From contig CAJUIO010000028.1 in assembly GCA_910586025.1 (NCBI GenBank), positions 1 through 39,563 on the forward strand: a stretch of DNA of 39,563 nt. The letters are read 5' to 3'. Of this stretch, positions 15,503-22,658 are shown in pieces. How positions within the stretch are numbered: position 1 is the stretch's first letter; every line of letters starts with the position of its first letter. Position numbers and translations under genes: made by a program. This stretch comes from an uncultured Lachnospiraceae bacterium (GTDB lineage: Bacteria; Bacillota; Clostridia; Lachnospirales; Lachnospiraceae). Below the pieces are notes generated by a model that saw nothing but the letters and a program-made list of their open reading frames with translations, did no database searches and was not told where the DNA came from.

Positions 15503-16792
15503 ATGGAGAAGGAATATCTTCTGAACGCACGGGAATGCCTTGCGTTTATTGAAAAGAGTGTCAGCGCTTTCCATGCGGTGGAAAATGCAAAAGAAATGCT
15601 CAGAGCGGGCGGATTTAACGCCATCAGAGAGGGGGAGGAGTGGGAGCTTCGCCCGGGAGAGGGGTATTATGTGGAACGGAACGATTCCTCCCTCATTGCG
15701 TTCCGGGTTCCGGAGGGCGAGATCAGGGGCTTTCATATCATAGCCTCCCACAGCGATTCTCCTTGCTTTAAGATAAAGCCCAAGTCACAGATAACGGTGG
15801 AGGACAGCTATGGAAAGCTGGACGTGGAGCCCTATGGGGGAATGATATATGCCACATGGCTGGACCGGTGTCTGTCAGTGGCCGGACGGATCGTCTATTC
15901 GGATGGCGGGGAGCTTAAGAGCAGAAACGTGAATGTAGACGAGGATCTGCTCGTGATCCCTAATGTTGCCATTCACATGGATCGTGAAATAAACAAGAAT
16001 CTTACCTATAATCCCCAGGTGGATCTGCTGCCCCTTCTCTGGGCGGGAAAGACGCAGACGGATCAGGAGGATGTTCTCCTGAAGAAGACGGCCCTTGCCG
16101 CCGGAGTGGATCAGGAGCGGATTCTGGGAAAGGATCTGTTTCTGTATGTGAGAGATTCCGGAAAGCTGGCGGGAGCCTCTGGAGAGCTTATGATATCACC
16201 CAGGCTGGATGATCTGGAATGTGTATTTGCCTCTCTGAAAGGATTTCTCGGCGTAAGGCCTGAAAAATATATTTCCGTGTGTGCGGTCTTTGACAACGAG
16301 GAGGTGGGAAGCCTTACCAGACAGGGTGCGGCATCCACCTTCCTTGAGGACACTCTGGCAAAAGCGGCTGCCTCCCTTGGGGGAGAAAAGGAGATGGACA
16401 GGCTCCTTGCGGAAAGCTTTATGATTTCGGCGGATAACGCCCATGGCGTTCACCCCAATCACCCGGAAAAGGCGGATCCGCTTAACCGCCCTTATCTCAA
16501 CCAGGGAATCGTGATCAAGTATCACGGAGGCCAGAAGTATACCACCGATGCCTGGTCAGAGGCTGTGATGAAGGAAATCTGCCGTAAGACAGATGTGCCC
16601 TGGCAGACCTACAGCAACCGTTCGGACATTGCCGGGGGCTCCACGCTGGGCAATATTTCGGTGGGACGGGTTCCGGTTCCCAGTGTTGACATCGGGCTTC
16701 CCCAGCTTGCCATGCACTCCGCCGTGGAGACGGCGGGCACCAGGGATCTGACCTTCCTGATAGAGGCGGCAAAAGTATTCTATGCAGAGTAA
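15503..16792 (+). CDS. M18 family aminopeptidase
   Basis: This 429-residue protein reads like the bacterial M18 (aspartyl aminopeptidase-type) family. It has ASHSDSPCFKIKP with metal ligand His83 and catalytic Asp85, VFDNEEVGS with the ligand/catalytic acids around 264-267, ADNAHGVHPNHPEKADP, and a final GLPQLAMHSAVETAG with the C-terminal His ligand. Such dinuclear zinc enzymes remove N-terminal residues, often acidic ones, from peptides in the cytosol. AGAAGGAGAAGG precedes the ATG. It is bounded by terminators on both sides, so it is likely a single-gene unit and unrelated to division. Confidence 0.93.
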   Translation: MEKEYLLNARECLAFIEKSVSAFHAVENAKEMLRAGGFNAIREGEEWELRPGEGYYVERNDSSLIAFRVPEGEIRGFHIIASHSDSPCFKIKPKSQITVEDSYGKLDVEPYGGMIYATWLDRCLSVAGRIVYSDGGELKSRNVNVDEDLLVIPNVAIHMDREINKNLTYNPQVDLLPLLWAGKTQTDQEDVLLKKTALAAGVDQERILGKDLFLYVRDSGKLAGASGELMISPRLDDLECVFASLKGFLGVRPEKYISVCAVFDNEEVGSLTRQGAASTFLEDTLAKAAASLGGEKEMDRLLAESFMISADNAHGVHPNHPEKADPLNRPYLNQGIVIKYHGGQKYTTDAWSEAVMKEICRKTDVPWQTYSNRSDIAGGSTLGNISVGRVPVPSVDIGLPQLAMHSAVETAGTRDLTFLIEAAKVFYAE

Positions 16793-16820
16793 AGCACCCT
16801 TCGGGGTGCTTTACTCTTTT
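16787..16820 (+). terminator. Intrinsic terminator overlapping the M18 peptidase stop
   Basis: GAGTAAAGCACCC (16787-16799) pairs with GGGTGCTTTACTC (16804-16816) over a short TTCG-type loop, followed by TTTT. The gene's TAA lies inside the stem. A second small hairpin, GGCCGTT with AACGGCC, lies at 16826-16842. Confidence 0.9.
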
Positions 16821-16893
16821 CTGCGGGCCGTTTTGAACGGCCTTCTGTGCTTGTCATTTTTCCACGATACCTAACAGAACTTGCCCCAACCGT

Positions 16894-16926
16894 TTGACAA
16901 ATTGTGAACCCCTTAATGTTTATAAT
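16894..16926 (+). promoter_or_regulatory. spoIIGA-sigE promoter, Spo0A-type with 21-bp spacer
   Basis: Perfect TTGACA (16894-16899) and TATAAT (16921-16926) are 21 bases apart instead of 17. The Bacillus spoIIG promoter likewise has an over-long spacer and is activated by phosphorylated Spo0A together with sigma-A. TTTGACA overlapping the -35 matches the reverse of the 0A box (TGNCGAA) at six of seven positions. I infer the same control here. Confidence 0.65.
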
Positions 16927-16956
16927 GAAGTAGTACCGAAGAAAAGGAGGTGACAC

Positions 16957-17766
16957 TTGCAGAAAGTCATATACATAGACGGTATATTCCTTGAGAATCT
17001 TGTGATGGATCTGCTCCTTATAAGGCTGACGGCGCTGACCCTGAAGAAAACGTCAGCTTTTACCAGAATTCTGGCCGGAAGCCTTCTTGGAGCCGGGGGA
17101 TATTGTCTGATCCTGTGCCTGCCGGGCATTTCCTATCCCATAAAGGTGATTTTCGGAATGGTTCCCGTGGCAATGGGAATGATCAGGCTGGGATGCCGGA
17201 CCAGGGGAATCCGGGAGCTGCTGTACGGAACAGGATGCCTGTTTGTCTATTCTTTTTTGCTGGGCGGTTTCATTCTGTTTCTCACGAACCGGCTTTTACT
17301 TCCGGGAATCCGTGAAAATTCACTTCTGGCCGTTCTCGCCGCAGGCATTTTGGGAGCTGAAATCTGTATGTGGGGAATAAAGAAATATCACGGACAAAGA
17401 GAAAACCATTTCTGCGAAGTGGAGCTTTGGGGAGACGGGGAGATGGTCCGCGTCCACGGCCTTGTGGACACCGGAAACGGTCTCGTTGATCCCATAAGCG
17501 GAAAGGCGGCGGCCATACTTGAGGAGGAGGTCTGGAACAAAATTGAGAATGCAAAGAAGCCGGAAAAATATAAAATCATACCCTTTCACAGTATAGGAAA
17601 GCGAAATGGTATTTTGGAAGGCTATGAGGTGGAGAGGGTCCGGATAAGATATGGAATGACTGTAAAAGAGCTTACCCATGTGACAATTGCGCTTTCAGGG
17701 GGAAAGCTGTCCGCAAAGGGGAAGTATCAGATGATACTGCCGCCGGAGTGGCTGGTGGATGGCTGA
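16957..17766 (+). CDS. spoIIGA: Sigma-E processing peptidase SpoIIGA
   Basis: SpoIIGA is the membrane aspartic protease that cuts the pro-sequence from sigma-E in the mother cell. The 269-residue protein has about five hydrophobic membrane segments in its first 140 residues and a cytoplasmic protease domain with HGLVDTGNGLVDP, where Asp171 of the DTG motif is the expected catalytic residue. It starts at TTG just after AGGAGGTG, and begins MQKVIYIDGIFLENLVMD, the conserved family N-terminus. sigE follows 46 bases later, the usual operon pair. It is somewhat shorter than the Bacillus protein (about 309). Confidence 0.95.
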   Translation: MQKVIYIDGIFLENLVMDLLLIRLTALTLKKTSAFTRILAGSLLGAGGYCLILCLPGISYPIKVIFGMVPVAMGMIRLGCRTRGIRELLYGTGCLFVYSFLLGGFILFLTNRLLLPGIRENSLLAVLAAGILGAEICMWGIKKYHGQRENHFCEVELWGDGEMVRVHGLVDTGNGLVDPISGKAAAILEEEVWNKIENAKKPEKYKIIPFHSIGKRNGILEGYEVERVRIRYGMTVKELTHVTIALSGGKLSAKGKYQMILPPEWLVDG

Positions 17767-17812
17767 GGCAAACGGCTGTCCTTGAAAAGTATTTCTGGGA
17801 AGGAGGAACAAA

Positions 17813-18556
17813 ATGGTTTTTAAAGTGGCGATACCCGGGAAATTCCAGTTTAAGCTGTACCGGAAGGAACCCGGATTTTTTCTGACAAGACAGGGAGACG
17901 TGCACTATATAGGAGGTGCCGAGGTGCTGCCGCCGCCTCTCGAGGTGGAGCGCGAAAACGCCGTTATAAGCGATCTGGGTACGGAATATGAGGACGAGGC
18001 GAAATCCATCCTGATCGAGCACAATCTTCGTCTTGTGGTATATATTGCAAAGAAATTCGATAATACGGGGGTGGGAGTGGAGGATCTGATTTCCATCGGA
18101 ACCATCGGGCTGATCAAATCCATCAACACCTTTAATCCGGAAAAAAACATCAAGCTGGCAACCTATGCGTCCCGCTGCATTGAGAATGAGATTCTCATGT
18201 ATCTGCGCAGAAACAATAAGACCAGACTGGAGGTTTCCATTGACGAGCCGTTGAATGTGGACTGGGACGGAAACGAGCTTTTGCTCTCGGATATCCTGGG
18301 AACGGACGAGGACGTGATCTACAGGGATATCGAGAGCGAGGTGGAGAGAAAGCTTCTCCTTAAGGCAATTGATAAGCTGTCGGAGAGGGAAAAGACGATC
18401 ATAAACCTCAGATTCGGCCTGGGAACCCCGGAGGGAAAGGAGATGACACAGAAGGAGGTGGCGGAGCTGCTTGGGATTTCCCAGTCCTACATATCCAGAC
18501 TGGAAAAGAAAATCATGAAGCGGCTGAAAAAGGAACTGAGCCGGGACAGCTATTGA
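17813..18556 (+). CDS. sigE: RNA polymerase sporulation sigma factor SigE (pro-form)
   Basis: Sigma-E directs early mother-cell transcription. The 247-residue protein carries an N-terminal pro-sequence of about 30 residues, ending around the conserved HYIGGAEVLPPPL. This is close to the Bacillus cleavage neighbourhood (YYIGGSEALPPPL). Region 2 follows (NLRLVVYIAKKFDNTGVGVEDLISIG, then NTFNPEKNIKLATYASRCIENEILMYLRR) and region 4 closes (EVAELLGISQSYISRLEKKIMKRL). A strong GGAGG site precedes ATG 17813. The gene stop lies inside its own terminator. Confidence 0.97.
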   Translation: MVFKVAIPGKFQFKLYRKEPGFFLTRQGDVHYIGGAEVLPPPLEVERENAVISDLGTEYEDEAKSILIEHNLRLVVYIAKKFDNTGVGVEDLISIGTIGLIKSINTFNPEKNIKLATYASRCIENEILMYLRRNNKTRLEVSIDEPLNVDWDGNELLLSDILGTDEDVIYRDIESEVERKLLLKAIDKLSEREKTIINLRFGLGTPEGKEMTQKEVAELLGISQSYISRLEKKIMKRLKKELSRDSY

Positions 18557-18573
18557 TTTAGCTGTCCTTTTTT
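18544..18573 (+). terminator. Intrinsic terminator overlapping the sigE stop
   Basis: GGACAGCTA (18544-18552) pairs with TAGCTGTCC (18559-18567), followed by six T. It separates spoIIGA-sigE from the ATPase gene. Confidence 0.9.
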
Positions 18574-18629
18574 GATAAACTCATGGAGACGGTTTATACA
18601 CAGACAAATTTGAAAAGAGGTAAGAACAG

Positions 18630-20396
18630 ATGAACAATAGAAAAACTTCGGCGGAACTGAGAACGCTTCTTAAGTCTATCGACCACAGAAGCTATCCGGC
18701 CTATAAGGCCATGGCGGGGGAATGGAGGTTCCCGGGCTTTTTGCTGGTGATTGATCATGTGCAGGGAGATCCCTTTGCGTCTCCTTCCAGCCTTCATGTG
18801 GAGATCGAAACGGCAAGGACGGGATTTCCCGAGTCCTTCTACGAGAAGGACTGCACAAGGACTGCCCTTCAGGATTTTCTCACAAGGCAGCTCTCCGCTC
18901 AGTTCGAGCGCTATAATTTCAAGGCGAAGGGGTCGGGAAAGAGCGGACTGCTGTCCGTGAGCCGGTGCGGCCAGGAGGTTCTTGAAAGGAGCGCCTGCGA
19001 GATCAGGAGGGAGAAGCTGATCGTGAGGTTTCAGGTGGGTTTTCCGGCCTTTGGACGGACCATACAGGCCGGGGAGCTGGAAAAGATCCTCTTTGAATTT
19101 CTGCCCAGCTGTATCGAGAACAGTCTTTTCTATGCGAGGCTTGACAAGAAGAGGGTGGAGAAGTGTGTCTTTCTTGCAGAGGACCAGGAGGAGCTGCGAG
19201 GGATTCTGACAAGGGAGGGACTGGTGTGCTTCGTGGCAAACGGTTCCATTCTTCCCAGGAAAAGCGGTATTTCCAATCTGCCGCTTGAAAAAAGCGTGCC
19301 CTTCACATCGCCTGCGTCCATGGAGAGAACCTTCCGGCTTCCCCACTACGGCGATATCAGCGGAATGGCAATTCCAAAGGGAGTCACTCTGATTGCGGGA
19401 GGCGGTTATCACGGAAAATCAACGCTCCTTGAGGCGGTTCAGTCGGGAGTCTACAACCATATTGCGGGGGACGGAAGGGAATATGTGATCACTGACGACA
19501 CGGCGGTAAAGCTGCGGGCGGAGGACGGACGCTCCATCCGGAATGTGGATATCTCCCTCTTTATCAATGATCTTCCCAATAAGAAGGATACCACCTCCTT
19601 TACCACGGCGGATGCCAGCGGAAGCACCTCCCAGGCAGCGGCGGTGATGGAGAGCGTGGAGGCGGGCACCCGGCTTCTTCTGGTGGACGAGGATACCTCC
19701 GCAACCAATTTCATGGTGCGGGACGAGCTGATGCAGCGCGTGATCAGCCGGGACAAGGAGCCCATCACGCCCTTTATCGAGCGCCTTCGGGATCTCTACG
19801 AAAAGGCCGGGATCTCCACCATCATGGTTGCGGGAAGCTCGGGAGCGTTTTTTTATACGGCGGACTATATTCTCCTGATGGACTGCTACCGGGCGGTGGA
19901 TATCACGCAGCGGGTGAAGAGCCTTTGCGGGGAGTTTCCTGCCCCAAGACTGAAGGCTCCGGAATTCTCGCTCCCTTCCTTTAACCGCGTATTTCCGGTA
20001 TCCGCAAGAAGAACGGCTGCGGATGAATCGGCAGGAGGAAAGGGCGGCGGGGAAAGACACAGAAACGGGAGACAGGATAGGGGAGGCCGCCATGAGAGGA
20101 AAAAGATCAAGACCTTTGGAATGGAATCCTTCTCTCTGGACAAGGAAAACGTGAACGTGCACTATCTGGAGCAGCTTGCTGACCAGGAACAGACTGCGGC
20201 CCTTGCCTATCTGCTCCGCTTTGGATTGGAACAGGCCTTAGACGGCAGAAGGAACGTGAGGCAGGCGGTGCAGTTTATGTATGATGCACTGGAAAAAAAG
20301 GGATGGGAGGCGCTTTGCTCCTCCTATGTACCCTGCGGGCTGGCAAAACCCAGGATCCAGGAGCTCTTTGCCAGTCTGAACCGATACAGGGGATAG
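18630..20396 (+). CDS. ABC-class P-loop ATPase (predicted ATPase of the ABC class, PF09818-like)
   Basis: This 588-residue soluble protein begins with an alpha/beta region and has an ABC-type ATPase core: Walker A IAGGGYHGKSTLLEA (about residue 254 on), a signature-like SGSTSQAAAV, Walker B RLLLVDEDTSATNFM, and a late GSSGAFF. It carries no membrane segment and has no permease partner nearby. The pattern fits the widespread but poorly understood ABC_ATPase family. A basic, low-complexity linker (about residues 465-490, GGGERHRNGRQDRGGRHERKK region) divides the core from a C-terminal helical part. It lies between sigE and the inverted sigG, but has its own ribosome site and a terminator upstream, so a sporulation role is only suggested by position. 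Confidence 0.85.
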   Translation: MNNRKTSAELRTLLKSIDHRSYPAYKAMAGEWRFPGFLLVIDHVQGDPFASPSSLHVEIETARTGFPESFYEKDCTRTALQDFLTRQLSAQFERYNFKAKGSGKSGLLSVSRCGQEVLERSACEIRREKLIVRFQVGFPAFGRTIQAGELEKILFEFLPSCIENSLFYARLDKKRVEKCVFLAEDQEELRGILTREGLVCFVANGSILPRKSGISNLPLEKSVPFTSPASMERTFRLPHYGDISGMAIPKGVTLIAGGGYHGKSTLLEAVQSGVYNHIAGDGREYVITDDTAVKLRAEDGRSIRNVDISLFINDLPNKKDTTSFTTADASGSTSQAAAVMESVEAGTRLLLVDEDTSATNFMVRDELMQRVISRDKEPITPFIERLRDLYEKAGISTIMVAGSSGAFFYTADYILLMDCYRAVDITQRVKSLCGEFPAPRLKAPEFSLPSFNRVFPVSARRTAADESAGGKGGGERHRNGRQDRGGRHERKKIKTFGMESFSLDKENVNVHYLEQLADQEQTAALAYLLRFGLEQALDGRRNVRQAVQFMYDALEKKGWEALCSSYVPCGLAKPRIQELFASLNRYRG

Positions 20397-20399
20397 TGT

Positions 20400-20422
20400 G
20401 ATCCCGCCTCAGCTGCGGGATC
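20400..20422 (+). terminator. Hairpin between convergent ATPase and sigG genes
   Basis: GATCCCGC (20400-20407) pairs with GCGGGATC (20415-20422). No clear T-tract follows on either strand, so termination efficiency is uncertain. Confidence 0.4.
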
Positions 20423-20439
20423 CGATATGAGGCGGAATT

Positions 20440-21219
20440 TTACGCCGTGAGATAATTTTTCATGGTTTTCAGGGCGTTTTTTTCCAGCCTGCTGACCTGG
20501 GCCTGGGAGATGCCGATCATATCGGCAACTTCCATCTGGGTCTTGCCCTCAAAAAAGCGCAGGCTGATGATCTCGTGCTCCCGATCGTTCAGCCGTTTCA
20601 TGGCTTCGCTTAAGGAGAGATGCTCCACCCAGTTTTCCTCCTTGTTCTTCTTGTCGCTGATCTGATCCATGACATACAGGGTGTCTCCCCCGTCCGTAAA
20701 GACCGGCTCGTAGAGGCTCATGGGGTTCTGGATCGCGTCAAGAGCATAGACGATATCCTCCTTGGAGATTCCGATTTCCTCCGCAATTTCGTTGATCGTG
20801 GGTTCCTTCATGTTCTTTTTTACAAGATTTTCCTTGGCATAGATTGCCTTATAGGCGGTATCCTTGAGGGAGCGGCTGACGCGGATGGAGTTGTTGTCCC
20901 TGAGGAACCTGCGGATCTCCCCGATGATCATGGGAACCGCATAGGTGCTGAACTTCACGTTCAGCGAGGAATCAAAATTGTCGATGGCCTTGATCAGGCC
21001 GATGCAGCCGATCTGAAACAGATCGTCAACATTTTCGTTGCTGGAAGAAAAGCGTTTGATCACGCTCAGGACAAGTCTTAAGTTTCCTTCAATATATTGT
21101 TCCCGGGCCTGTTTGTCGCCCTCCTCGATTCGTGAAAACAGTGCTTCCTTTTCTGCGGCCTTTAAAAGCGGAAGCTTTGACGTATTGACGCCGCAGATTT
21201 CAACCTTTCCCTGTGCCAT
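20440..21219 (-). CDS. sigG: RNA polymerase sporulation sigma factor SigG
   Basis: Sigma-G drives late forespore transcription. The 259-residue protein begins MAQGKVEICGVNTSKLPLL, the nearly invariant sigma-G N-terminus, and continues with NLRLVLSVIKRFSSSNENVDDLFQIGCIGL, KFSTYAVPMIIGEIRRFLRDNNSIRVSRSLKD, the DALDAIQNP segment, and region 4 TQMEVADMIGISQAQVSRLEKNAL. I start at 21219 (AAGGAGGCAGAGGTAAC upstream on the minus strand) rather than at a longer open frame reaching 21333. A GAATA-containing stretch upstream could be a sigma-F/G -35, but no convincing -10 was found. It is convergent with the ATPase instead of following sigE in line as in Bacillus. Confidence 0.97.
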   Translation of the reverse strand: MAQGKVEICGVNTSKLPLLKAAEKEALFSRIEEGDKQAREQYIEGNLRLVLSVIKRFSSSNENVDDLFQIGCIGLIKAIDNFDSSLNVKFSTYAVPMIIGEIRRFLRDNNSIRVSRSLKDTAYKAIYAKENLVKKNMKEPTINEIAEEIGISKEDIVYALDAIQNPMSLYEPVFTDGGDTLYVMDQISDKKNKEENWVEHLSLSEAMKRLNDREHEIISLRFFEGKTQMEVADMIGISQAQVSRLEKNALKTMKNYLTA

Positions 21220-21366
21220 GTTACCTCTGCCTCCTTGGTTTGATAATAAAATCATTCTCAAATCGGGCAAAAAATATTCATGGGAGAAGCGATTTGCCAA
21301 AAGGAAATGACAGCACGGGACGTGCGGCGGCATATAATATTCCAGAGAGAAAAAGGAGTGAAAAAT

Positions 21367-21603
21367 ATGATGCGTTTTTCTGATTTGAAGGCCAAGGACG
21401 TGATAAACCTGAGGGACTGCAAGAAGCTGGGGAGAATTAACGATCTGGAATTTGACGAGTGCTGCGGACAGATCTGCAAGGTGATCGTGCCGGGAGGAAA
21501 TAAGTTCTGCAATTTCTTTAACACGGAGCCGGATTACTGCATTCCCTACAAGGATATCAAGCAGATCGGGCCGGATATCATCATCGTGGATATCTGTTAC
21601 TGA
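21367..21603 (+). CDS. YlmC/YmxH family PRC-barrel protein
   Basis: This 78-residue protein begins MMRFSDLKAKDVINLRDCKKLGR and is a single PRC-barrel of the YlmC/YmxH type (DLEFDECCGQICKVIVPG, then IPYKDIKQIGPDIIIVDI). Members are small sporulation-linked proteins of unknown biochemical role, often near sigG. AAAAGGAGTG sits just upstream of the ATG. It is divergent from sigG with a short shared gap. TATAAT at 21333 could be its -10, but no good -35 was seen; CATATAAT at 21331 is also close to a sigma-E -10. It contains three Cys and a CNFF segment, which is unremarkable for the family. Confidence 0.9.
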   Translation: MMRFSDLKAKDVINLRDCKKLGRINDLEFDECCGQICKVIVPGGNKFCNFFNTEPDYCIPYKDIKQIGPDIIIVDICY

Positions 21604-21636
21604 AATGCGTGAAAACGTGTGCCGGGGATAAAGTGT

Positions 21637-21665
21637 TTGACAGAACAGGCGGGGCGGAATATAAT
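21637..21665 (+). promoter_or_regulatory. Consensus sigma-A promoter of nrdR
   Basis: TTGACA (21637-21642) and TATAAT (21660-21665) match consensus at all twelve positions with a 17-base spacer. It begins just after the ylmC-type gene and drives nrdR. Confidence 0.85.
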
Positions 21666-21698
21666 GATGCTAACTCGATTTTTAAGGGGGAAGCGTAT

Positions 21699-22148
21699 AT
21701 GAAATGTCCGTATTGCGGTCATGAGAACACCAGGGTAATTGATTCGAGACCGGCTGATGACAACAGCTCCATCCGGCGCAGGAGAGCCTGCGATGAATGT
21801 GACAAGCGGTTTACCACCTATGAAAAGGTGGAGACAATCCCGCTTATCATCATCAAGAAGGACGATAACCGGGAGACCTATGACCGGTCCAAGATAGAGG
21901 CGGGGGTGCTGCGCGCCTGCCATAAGAGGCCCATCAGCATCAATCAGATCAATCAGCTGGTGGACGAGGTGGAAACTGAAATTTTTAATATGGAGGAACG
22001 GGAAATTTCAAGCCGTATTATCGGCGAGCTTGTGATGGATAAATTAAAGAATCTTGAGGCGGTGGCATACGTAAGATTTGCCTCTGTCTACCGGGAATTT
22101 AAGGATATCAACACCTTTATGGATGAACTGAAAAAGGTACTGGAATAG
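21699..22148 (+). CDS. nrdR: Transcriptional repressor NrdR
   Basis: NrdR is the ATP/dATP-sensing repressor of ribonucleotide reductase genes. The 149-residue protein has the N-terminal zinc ribbon (MKCPYCGHENTRVIDSRP, then RRACDECDKRFTTYE) followed by an ATP-cone (PLIIIKKDDNRETYDRSKIE to the C-terminus). The ATG at 21699 gives the standard N-terminus; a longer open frame upstream reads through the promoter and is not real. The start follows AAGGGGGAAGC. It is the first gene of a unit with the small membrane protein behind it. Confidence 0.97.
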   Translation: MKCPYCGHENTRVIDSRPADDNSSIRRRRACDECDKRFTTYEKVETIPLIIIKKDDNRETYDRSKIEAGVLRACHKRPISINQINQLVDEVETEIFNMEEREISSRIIGELVMDKLKNLEAVAYVRFASVYREFKDINTFMDELKKVLE

Positions 22149-22203
22149 TTGGATGCCGGAAATCCGCCCTCGTGCGGAGGCCGGACTGAAAGGAGCGGGA
22201 ATC

Positions 22204-22533
22204 GTGGCGGTTGGAACAGGAATGGGAACGCACAATAAAGATAATGCGGGAGCGCAGAAGGCTTTGAGCCCGGAGCAGAAGGAACGGCTTGCCAGGGCAA
22301 GAAGACCCATGGAGATCGCAAACGGCTTCCGGCTTTTCTTTTTGTTTATAGCCATCCTGCTTCTTTTGTTTGTCTATTTCGGGGGTAAAATATGGACCGG
22401 GGCGCAGTGGTATGATAATTCCGTTCAGAGTATCTACGGCTTTCTTCTGTGGGATGTTCTTCTGATGCTCCTGTCTACCTTTGTCAAGTTCTTTTTTGCC
22501 GCCAGATACAATCAGGTGGTGAAGAAGCTCTGA
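22204..22533 (+). CDS. Small membrane protein of unknown function
   Basis: About 109 residues with two hydrophobic helices (FFLFIAILLLLFVYFGG and a second around GFLLWDVLLMLLSTFVKFFF) and a basic, Gly/Ala/Thr-rich N-terminus. No family could be named. I chose GTG 22204, seven bases after AAAGGAGC; an upstream ATG at 22153 is in frame but lacks a ribosome site and gives a Gly/Arg-rich extension. It begins about 55 bases after nrdR and may be cotranscribed. Confidence 0.65.
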   Translation: MAVGTGMGTHNKDNAGAQKALSPEQKERLARARRPMEIANGFRLFFLFIAILLLLFVYFGGKIWTGAQWYDNSVQSIYGFLLWDVLLMLLSTFVKFFFAARYNQVVKKL

Positions 22534-22561
22534 TTCCCGTACATTGTATCTCAAAAAATAC

Positions 22562-22590
22562 TTGCAATCCGGAAGCGGATTGACTACAAT
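22562..22590 (+). promoter_or_regulatory. Promoter of the peptide ABC operon with an internal dyad
   Basis: TTGCAA (22562-22567) and TACAAT (22585-22590) have a 17-base spacer. The inverted repeat AATCCG (22566-22571) with CGGATT (22576-22581) lies between them, so a repressor bound there would block polymerase. A hairpin also follows near the transcript start (22588-22613). The regulator is unknown. Confidence 0.55.
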
Positions 22591-22658
22591 GATCCCGTAA
22601 AGGGAAATCATTTTTCCTACAACTGAATAGAGCGAATCAGAGAAAGGAATCAGGAGAC

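Noticed and set aside
21220..21333. Longer SigG start on the minus strand
   Set aside because: The conserved sigma-G N-terminus begins at 21219 with a good ribosome site.
21609..21698. Longer NrdR start
   Set aside because: It overlaps the consensus nrdR promoter and would precede the zinc ribbon with unrelated residues.
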